From contig CALMNY010000174.1 of assembly GCA_937872125.1 (NCBI GenBank), forward strand, positions 1 through 12,789: a DNA stretch of 12,789 nt, in the 5' to 3' direction. Within the stretch, counting starts at the first letter, position 1. Every line of letters starts with the position of its first letter. This document shows positions 7,590 through 12,789 of the stretch, one piece after another. The notes beneath the pieces are model-generated. The model did no database searches. It was not told where the DNA came from and saw only the letters and a list, made by a program, of their open reading frames with translations. Source of the stretch: an uncultured Candidatus Competibacteraceae bacterium (GTDB taxonomy: Bacteria; Pseudomonadota; Gammaproteobacteria; Competibacterales; Competibacteraceae). Position numbers and translations under genes: made by a program.

Positions 7590-8501
7590 ATGGACTCGAT
7601 TCCAGCGCCCGCGCGTCCCCGACTGTTGTTGGTTGATGATGTCAAAGCCAATTTGTTGCTACTGGCCAAGGCGCTCGGTCAGGACTATGAATGCCGGTTG
7701 GCGACCGATGGCGCCAGCGCGTTGGAACAAGCGATCAGCGATCCGCCCGATCTGATCCTGCTGGACGTGATGATGCCTGGTCTGGATGGCTATGAAGTAT
7801 GCCGTCGGCTCAAGGCGGATCCTCGCACCATCAATATTCCGGTGATTTTTCTCACCCATTTGAACGAGGAGGCGGATGAAAAGGCCGGTTTGGAAGCCGG
7901 AGCGATTGACTATATCACCAAGCCGTTTCGGTTCCCGATCATTAAGGCGCGGGTACGCAATCACCTGGAACTCAAACGACGCGGCGATCTGTTAGAGCAG
8001 TTGGCCGGCATGGACGGACTGACCGGTATTCCGAACCGGCGACGCTTCGACGAGACATTGACGTTGGAATGGAATCGCACCCGGCGCCATGGCGCCCCGC
8101 TGGCGCTGATCCTGCTCGATATTGACTTTTTCAAGTCCTACAACGATCACTACGGCCACCCTCAGGGCGACGATTGCCTGAGAAAGGTGGCGGCGGTGCT
8201 GGCGGCGACCCTGCAACGCGCTTCGGACACCCTGGCGCGCTATGGCGGTGAGGAATTCGCCGCCATTCTGCCGGATACCTCCCTGGACTCAGCGGTTGAC
8301 ATGGCGGAACTCATGCGCTGTCGGGTGATGGATCTGGCTATTCCCCACGGTTATTCCAGGGTCGCTGCCTGCGTTACGGTCAGCCTGGGGGTAGCGGCGT
8401 GCATTCCGGCAGAGCGCAATTCTGCGGCTGAACTGGTGGAGGCCGCCGACGGCGCGCTGTATCAGGCCAAGCACGCCGGGCGTAATCGGGTGGGGCGGTA
8501 G
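7590..8501 (+). CDS. Response regulator diguanylate cyclase (REC-GGDEF, PleD/WspR-like)
   Basis: This 303-residue cytoplasmic enzyme is predicted to make cyclic di-GMP from two GTP when its receiver domain is phosphorylated. The REC domain spans about 10-125: D16/D17 in LLLVDD, phospho-acceptor D59 in LILLDVMMP, T89 and K111 in ITKPF. The GGDEF domain spans about 137-303. It shows DGLTGIPNRR (142-151), metal-site D177 in LLDIDFFK, NDHYGH (185-190), the active-site variant GGEEF (219-223) and DGALYQAKHAGRNR (287-300). An inhibitory I-site RASD (210-213) lies five residues before GGEEF, the canonical spacing, so product feedback inhibition is likely. Only one REC is present, as in WspR; PleD has two. 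It sits 18 bp after the hybrid kinase and is probably the output of that phosphorelay, via HPt H767. It ends 41 bp from the convergent phosphofructokinase gene, with no clear terminator between them. Confidence 0.95.
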   Translation: MDSIPAPARPRLLLVDDVKANLLLLAKALGQDYECRLATDGASALEQAISDPPDLILLDVMMPGLDGYEVCRRLKADPRTINIPVIFLTHLNEEADEKAGLEAGAIDYITKPFRFPIIKARVRNHLELKRRGDLLEQLAGMDGLTGIPNRRRFDETLTLEWNRTRRHGAPLALILLDIDFFKSYNDHYGHPQGDDCLRKVAAVLAATLQRASDTLARYGGEEFAAILPDTSLDSAVDMAELMRCRVMDLAIPHGYSRVAACVTVSLGVAACIPAERNSAAELVEAADGALYQAKHAGRNRVGR

Positions 8502-8542
8502 ATTCCAGCATCCTCTGTCCAGGCCGGGGGAGGCTCGTTGCT

Positions 8543-10771
8543 TCAATGTTCTACGTCCAGCGGCGCCAGCGCCCGAAAGACCGACCGCAATTCCAGCCAC
8601 CATTGTTCCAGTGGTCGGCGGTGGGCCGGGTCAATCATGTCTGGCAACTGTTTAAGCGGGAAGGTGGTGATTTTGCCCTCGACCAGACCGATAAAGGCGC
8701 CTGTCGCCGAGCCACGTTCCAGTTCTCCAGTCAGAAAATCAATGCCATGGGCCGCCAGGCGAGTGGCCAGGATGCGGTCGAAGGGCGAGGGGTTGCCGCC
8801 CTGCTGGATGTGGCCGAGCACCGCCTGACGCACGTCGAACAGGGCGTCGCCTTCTTCCTCGAACAGCCGGCACAGGAAATCGGTGGTGTAGTGCGAATTG
8901 GCGTACTCGTTGCGGATCGCCAGATAGAGCCGCCGCCCCGCGCGGAAGCTGGCGATCATGTGTTCCACGTCGGCTTGCAGGTCCTGGAGCCGGATGCCTT
9001 CCTCGGGTAGATAAACCCGTTCGGCGCCGCCAGCCAGGCCGCTCATCAGCGCCAGATAGCCGCAATGCCGGCCCATCACCTCGACCACGAAACAACGCCG
9101 CGCCGCCATGGCTGACTGCTTGATCCGGTCCAGCGCCTCGACGATGACGTTAAGCGCGGTGTCGGCGCCGATGCTCAGCTCCGAGCCGGGCAGGTTGTTA
9201 TCAATGCTGGCCGGCAGGCAGATCATCGGAATCTTGAAGGCGGGATAACGCTCGCGTTCGGCGTGGAACTGATAAGCCGCCTGATAGGCCGTCCAGCCGC
9301 CGATGATGATCAGACCGTCAATGCCGTGGGTTTCCAGCACGCGGGCGGCGGTGTAAAGCTGTTCAACAGCCGGAATGTAGCGGCTGGCGCCCAGTTCGGC
9401 CCCGCCCAGCGCAGTCCAGCCTTCGACCGCACCCCAAGTCAGTTCCTCGATCCGACCGTTGATCAAACCCTCGAAGCTACCGCGAATCCCCAGCATGGTG
9501 TGGCCGCGATCCAGGCCGAGACGGACGGCGGCGCGGGCAGCAGTATTCATGCCGGGCGCCAGTCCGCCGCCGTGCACCACTGCGATCCGGCGCGGTCGGG
9601 CGGGTGGGGCGACGCTGGGCAACGCCTCGGCCAGCGCCTTGAAGGTGCGGGACATCTCGGTGAAGCTGCCGCCGCGCAGCACCATCGCTTGGGCGTAATC
9701 CTGCGCAGCGATGGTTTGTGCCACTGCTTGCGTCTGTTCGACGCACAGCATCAACGGTGCGCGCCGCACCCGGTTATAGCGAACGCCGATCAGTTGCGGT
9801 TCGCTCTCCGCCGTAGCCGCCAGTAATTCTTCGACGGCAGCGTGGCCGACCAGGGTGCTCATCCAGCGGTCGTAGGCACTGGGCGCGCCGCCGCGCTGCA
9901 CGTGGCCGAGAATGGTCACCCGGGTATCCTCGCCCAGCCGTTCCTCCAGGACCTGCCGCACATAGTCGGCGCTGATCGGATGGCCGGCACGATCGTGGGC
10001 GCCCTCGGCGACGATGACGATGCTGTCGCGGCGGCCCGCCGCCCGCCCGGCCCGCAATAGTGCGCACATCGGGTCTTCCCAGCCTTCGTCCGGTGGATTT
10101 TCCGGGATCAGCACGTAATCGGCGCCGCCGGCGATCACGCTGGTCAGCGCCAGATAGCCGCAGCGCCGGCCCATGACCTCGACCACGAAGGCGCGCTGGT
10201 GGCTGGCGGCAGTGCTGGTGATGGCGTCAATGGCCTCAATGATCCGGTGCAGGGCGCTGTTGGCGCCGATAGTCATATCGGTGCCGACCATGTCATTGTC
10301 AATCGAGCCGACCAGCCCGACGATCATCAGCGCCGGATGCTGTTGGGCGGTCGCCTCGTCCACTTCGCCCCGTTGCACCAGTTCCGCCGCCAGTTCCGGC
10401 CATTCCTGGCGGAAGATGTTGGCGCCGGTCAGACTGCCGTCGCCGCCGATGACGACCAGCCGGTCAATGCCGTGCTGGAGCAGGTTGCGGGCGGCGCGTA
10501 ACCGACCTTCCCGCTCGCGGAAGGCTGGACAGCGGGCGGTGCCGATGACGGTGCCGCCTCGGTGCAGGATGCTGCCGACATCGTCCCAGGACAGCAGCCG
10601 GATGCGGTCGCCGCCGTCCACCATGCCCTGATAGCCTTCGTAGATGGCGTAAACGGCAGCGCCCTGCCGCAGGGCGGAACGGACGACGGCGCGCACGGCG
10701 GCGTTCATGCCCTGGGCGTCGCCGCCGCTGGTCAGGACGCCCATGCTTATGGGCTGAAGGCTGCTGGACAT
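8543..10771 (-). CDS. pfkA: Tandem (eukaryotic-type, double-domain) 6-phosphofructokinase
   Basis: This 742-residue protein is predicted to phosphorylate fructose 6-phosphate in glycolysis. It is a fusion of two PFK domains, whereas typical bacterial PfkA has about 320 residues. The N-terminal half (about 8-385) has a full active site: TSGGD (14-18), GGDGS (109-113; the Gly after Asp points to ATP rather than pyrophosphate), GSIDNDMVGTD (155-165) with catalytic base D158, MGRRCG (200-205), and GHVQRGG (289-295). The C-terminal half (about 394-742) keeps the fold but not the catalytic set: GGWTA replaces GGDGS (491-495), SIDNNLPGSE replaces the IDND motif (522-531), and GHIQQGG replaces GHIQRGG (653-659). 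The same division occurs in fungal and animal PFK, where the C-terminal half is regulatory. A GAGGA Shine-Dalgarno lies 9 nt before the ATG. It follows the L,D-transpeptidase gene on the same strand, 145 bp away. Confidence 0.95.
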   Translation of the reverse strand: MSSSLQPISMGVLTSGGDAQGMNAAVRAVVRSALRQGAAVYAIYEGYQGMVDGGDRIRLLSWDDVGSILHRGGTVIGTARCPAFREREGRLRAARNLLQHGIDRLVVIGGDGSLTGANIFRQEWPELAAELVQRGEVDEATAQQHPALMIVGLVGSIDNDMVGTDMTIGANSALHRIIEAIDAITSTAASHQRAFVVEVMGRRCGYLALTSVIAGGADYVLIPENPPDEGWEDPMCALLRAGRAAGRRDSIVIVAEGAHDRAGHPISADYVRQVLEERLGEDTRVTILGHVQRGGAPSAYDRWMSTLVGHAAVEELLAATAESEPQLIGVRYNRVRRAPLMLCVEQTQAVAQTIAAQDYAQAMVLRGGSFTEMSRTFKALAEALPSVAPPARPRRIAVVHGGGLAPGMNTAARAAVRLGLDRGHTMLGIRGSFEGLINGRIEELTWGAVEGWTALGGAELGASRYIPAVEQLYTAARVLETHGIDGLIIIGGWTAYQAAYQFHAERERYPAFKIPMICLPASIDNNLPGSELSIGADTALNVIVEALDRIKQSAMAARRCFVVEVMGRHCGYLALMSGLAGGAERVYLPEEGIRLQDLQADVEHMIASFRAGRRLYLAIRNEYANSHYTTDFLCRLFEEEGDALFDVRQAVLGHIQQGGNPSPFDRILATRLAAHGIDFLTGELERGSATGAFIGLVEGKITTFPLKQLPDMIDPAHRRPLEQWWLELRSVFRALAPLDVEH

Positions 10772-10833
10772 GGTCTGATTTCCTCGGCTGGATGGAATGC
10801 TGGATAAGGATAGGCGCTCATTGGCGGCGTGCT

Positions 10834-10878
10834 GGTGGATTTCGCGGCACTTATCTACTTTGTCCAGTGAAATCTACC
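10834..10878. promoter_or_regulatory. Imperfect dyad upstream of the phosphofructokinase gene
   Basis: The arms 10834-10847 (GGTGGATTTCGCGG) and 10865-10878 (CAGTGAAATCTACC preceded by C) pair at 13 of 14 positions if two G-T wobbles are allowed. The spacing between arms is 17 bp. The wobbles favour RNA pairing on the plus strand, but the gene is on the minus strand, where they become A-C mismatches. An operator-like protein site is therefore more plausible than a transcript hairpin. It lies 63-107 bp upstream of the pfk ATG, a promoter-proximal position. No known regulator motif was recognised. The 145-bp spacer otherwise shows no convincing promoter. Confidence 0.25.
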
Positions 10879-10916
10879 GGGAAAGGGTAGGGCAAGTCAG
10901 GAGGGCGCCGGATTGA

Positions 10917-11609
10917 TTAAGGCCGAATTTCAACCGGCGTGCCGTCGGGAACAGCGCGCCAGATTTCTTCAATCTCGGCATTAGTGACCGCAATGCAACC
11001 TGCTGTCCAGTCCCGTAGCCGATGGAACGGCCCCAGCGTGCCCATGCCATTAGGGAGTCCGTGAATCATGATGTCGCCCCCGGCGGATTTTTTTTGTTTG
11101 GCGGCGAAGGCGGCATCCTTGGGATTGGGATAGGAGATGTGCAGAGCGCGATGATAACTGCTGTTTCTCTTGCGTGAATCAATGACGTAGCGACCTTCTG
11201 GCGTTTTATTGTCCCCCTGGAATTGTTTGGGACCTTCCGGTTGACGACCCAAGGCGATTTCATAGATTTTGATCGGTTTATTGTTGCTAAATAATGTCAG
11301 ACGCCGCGCTTTTTTCTCCACCAGTATCCGGTTAACGATGCTGTGGGCGGGGGGTGGCGGAGTTGGAATCGGAATTTTGGCGACCGGCGGCTTGGTTGTT
11401 TCCAACAGGGCGACCTGATCGGAAGTATTACTGCTGGAAGGCGGCGCAGTTTCTGGCGCTTTCGGGGACTGGGGCGCTATTTTTTCGACAGGCTTCTGAT
11501 CGGCAACGTTTTTATCTGGCGGCCGCTGAAAATACGGGTAGACCAAAATGCCGCCATTGATCACCACCGCTAGCACTAGGGTCACGAATAAAACAGTCCG
11601 AAGTTTCAT
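10917..11609 (-). CDS. L,D-transpeptidase (YkuD) family protein, YafK/ErfK-like
   Basis: This 230-residue envelope protein has an uncleaved N-terminal anchor or signal (hydrophobic 6-26). A Pro/Lys-rich periplasmic linker follows (about 29-88, with TPPPP at 83-87), then a YkuD catalytic domain (about 92-230). The catalytic features are MIHG with H183 and TAGCIAVTN (203-209) with nucleophile C205; TPEGRYVID (136-144) is also typical. Such enzymes form or cut bonds at diaminopimelate in peptidoglycan, or release attached lipoprotein. The GCIAVTN form, instead of GCIRM, is closer to the E. coli YafK (DpaA) subgroup than to YcbB, so a specific reaction cannot be assigned. A TTGAGGA Shine-Dalgarno lies about 8 nt upstream of the ATG. 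It lies 45 bp after cobQ on the same strand, so readthrough from cobQ is possible though the functions look unrelated. Confidence 0.9.
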   Translation of the reverse strand: MKLRTVLFVTLVLAVVINGGILVYPYFQRPPDKNVADQKPVEKIAPQSPKAPETAPPSSSNTSDQVALLETTKPPVAKIPIPTPPPPAHSIVNRILVEKKARRLTLFSNNKPIKIYEIALGRQPEGPKQFQGDNKTPEGRYVIDSRKRNSSYHRALHISYPNPKDAAFAAKQKKSAGGDIMIHGLPNGMGTLGPFHRLRDWTAGCIAVTNAEIEEIWRAVPDGTPVEIRP

Positions 11610-11654
11610 AGCCGATTCCTCAACTTCATTGACTAGAATTGCAAAACTGTCCTT

Positions 11655-12789
11655 TCAGCCGGTCAACATTTGTTCCAGCCAGCGCAAATCTACATGCGCC
11701 GCAATGGCGTCCGCCAGCTTGTTGATACCCTCTTCCCGCAGTTGCCGATAATCGGGCGTTTCCCGCACCGCCAGTCCAGCCCAGCGCAGCAGCGCATCGC
11801 GGGCCGGGGCGGCATCGAACAGGCCGTGCAAATAAGCGCCGAGGATTTGGCCGTCGTCCGATAGCGCGCCGTCCAGGCGGCCATCGCTCAAGCGAATGGC
11901 AGGATGATTCAGGGCTGGTCCCGTGCTGACGCCGGCATGAATTTCATAGCCGGTGACGAACGCATCGGCCAACGTTAACTGACCCTCAACCCGGCGCAAC
12001 TGCTTTTCCGGTTCCAGCGTGGTCTCGAAATCCAGCAGACCGAGACCGGGACTGCGGCCCGGTTCGCCTTCCAGCCCCAGCGGATCATGAACCCAGCGCC
12101 CCAGCATTTGAAAGCCGCCGCAAATGCCGATAATTTTGCCGCCATAGCGCAGATGGCGCTGAATCGCCGTATCCCAGCCCTGGTCGCGCAATCTTTGCAA
12201 GTCGCCGCGTGTGCTCTTGCTGCCGGGCAGGACGATGAGGTCGCTCGGCGGGAAGGTTTCGCCCGTGCGCACCCAGAGCACTTCAACCTGCGGATGCAGG
12301 CGCAGGGGGTCCAGGTCGGTGTGATTGCTGATCCGCGCCAGCACGGGCACGGCGACCCGCAGCCGTTCCGGGTCTTTGGCGACGCCGGGTTCGCGGGGCA
12401 GGGCATCCTCGGCTTCCAAATGCAATCCTTGCAGGTAGGGCAGCACGCCCAGCACCGGCTTGCCGGTTTCCTGGGTCAGCCAGTCCAGCCCCGGCGTCAG
12501 CAGGCTGACATCGCCCCGGAAGCGGTTGATGATGAGGCCGGTAATTCGCGCCCGCTCGCTCGGCGCCAGCAGGGCCAGCGTGCCGTACAGATGGGCGAAC
12601 ACGCCGCCGCGATCAATGTCGCCGACCAGCCAGACCGGGCAGTCTACCGCCTCGGCGAACCCCATGTTGGCGATGTCCTTGTCGCGCAGGTTGATTTCCG
12701 CCGGACTGCCAGCCCCTTCCACCAGGATCACTTCATAGGCGGCGCGCAGCCGTTCGTAGGATTCCAACACCGCCCGCATCGCCACCGGC
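11655..12789 (-). CDS. cobQ: Cobyric acid synthase CobQ/CbiP (C-terminal part, cut by window edge)
   Basis: This is a glutamine-dependent enzyme of cobalamin synthesis that amidates adenosylcobyrinic acid a,c-diamide at four positions. The visible part (about 376 residues) ends at 11655; the frame is open to the right edge. The usual length of about 480-510 suggests roughly 110-130 N-terminal residues, including the ATP-binding P-loop, are outside. Residues here count from the GTG codon at 12785. The end of the dethiobiotin-synthetase-like domain is seen in [14 protein letters not shown] (22-35) and [11 protein letters not shown] (54-64). The class I glutaminase domain (about 182-340) has VLPGSK (185-190), nucleophile C222 in [17 protein letters not shown] (279-285) and His 320 in YLHGLF. 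No other cobalamin genes or cobalamin riboswitch are in the window; neighbours may lie to the right. Confidence 0.95.
   Translation of the reverse strand, partial: PVAMRAVLESYERLRAAYEVILVEGAGSPAEINLRDKDIANMGFAEAVDCPVWLVGDIDRGGVFAHLYGTLALLAPSERARITGLIINRFRGDVSLLTPGLDWLTQETGKPVLGVLPYLQGLHLEAEDALPREPGVAKDPERLRVAVPVLARISNHTDLDPLRLHPQVEVLWVRTGETFPPSDLIVLPGSKSTRGDLQRLRDQGWDTAIQRHLRYGGKIIGICGGFQMLGRWVHDPLGLEGEPGRSPGLGLLDFETTLEPEKQLRRVEGQLTLADAFVTGYEIHAGVSTGPALNHPAIRLSDGRLDGALSDDGQILGAYLHGLFDAAPARDALLRWAGLAVRETPDYRQLREEGINKLADAIAAHVDLRWLEQMLTG

Noticed and set aside
8502..8542. Terminator between the convergent cyclase and phosphofructokinase genes.
   Set aside because: Only very short G/C pairings are visible and no T-run on either strand.
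11610..11654. Independent promoter for the L,D-transpeptidase gene in the cobQ spacer.
   Set aside because: A TTGCAA-like hexamer is present on the minus strand but no acceptable -10 follows at 16-18 bp.

Overview
The window (about 12.8 kb, visibly GC-rich) looks like a chromosomal segment of a free-living Gram-negative proteobacterium, most likely a gammaproteobacterium. The reasons are a PstS with a periplasmic signal peptide, PstC and PstA with the N-terminal extensions common in proteobacteria, an E. coli-like Pho box, a BarA-like hybrid kinase, and an aerobic-type cobyric acid synthase. I cannot name the species. Most of it is ordinary housekeeping and signalling DNA. I see no CRISPR array, prophage, transposase, rRNA or tRNA, and no stretch over 300 bases lacks a gene.

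Layout. (1) Positions 1-2987, minus strand: the high-affinity phosphate uptake operon pstS-pstC-pstA. pstA runs off the left edge; pstB and phoU would be expected beyond it. A Pho box with a correctly spaced -10 (3086-3119) drives pstS. A long stem-loop with A/T tracts on both sides lies between pstS and pstC, and a 9-bp tandem repeat lies between pstC and pstA. (2) 3140-3985, plus strand: a classical short-chain dehydrogenase transcribed divergently from pstS. (3) 4081-8501, plus strand: a compact signalling cluster of an orphan periplasmic ABC-type solute-binding protein, an 819-residue hybrid histidine kinase (sensor, HAMP, HisKA, HATPase, REC, HPt) overlapping it by 4 bp, and a PleD-like REC-GGDEF diguanylate cyclase. 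Together they read as a ligand-to-c-di-GMP phosphorelay. (4) 8543-12789, minus strand: cobQ (partial, entering from the right edge), an L,D-transpeptidase-fold protein, and a 742-residue double-domain 6-phosphofructokinase.

The most interesting points are three. The phosphofructokinase has one catalytic half and one degenerate half, in the pattern of eukaryotic allosteric PFK. The binding protein is translationally coupled to the hybrid kinase with no transporter genes nearby. The pst operon has a legible regulatory architecture: a Pho box with three 11-bp-phased repeats, and a hairpin that could set the pstS:pstCA ratio. I did not find a convincing wholly new system.
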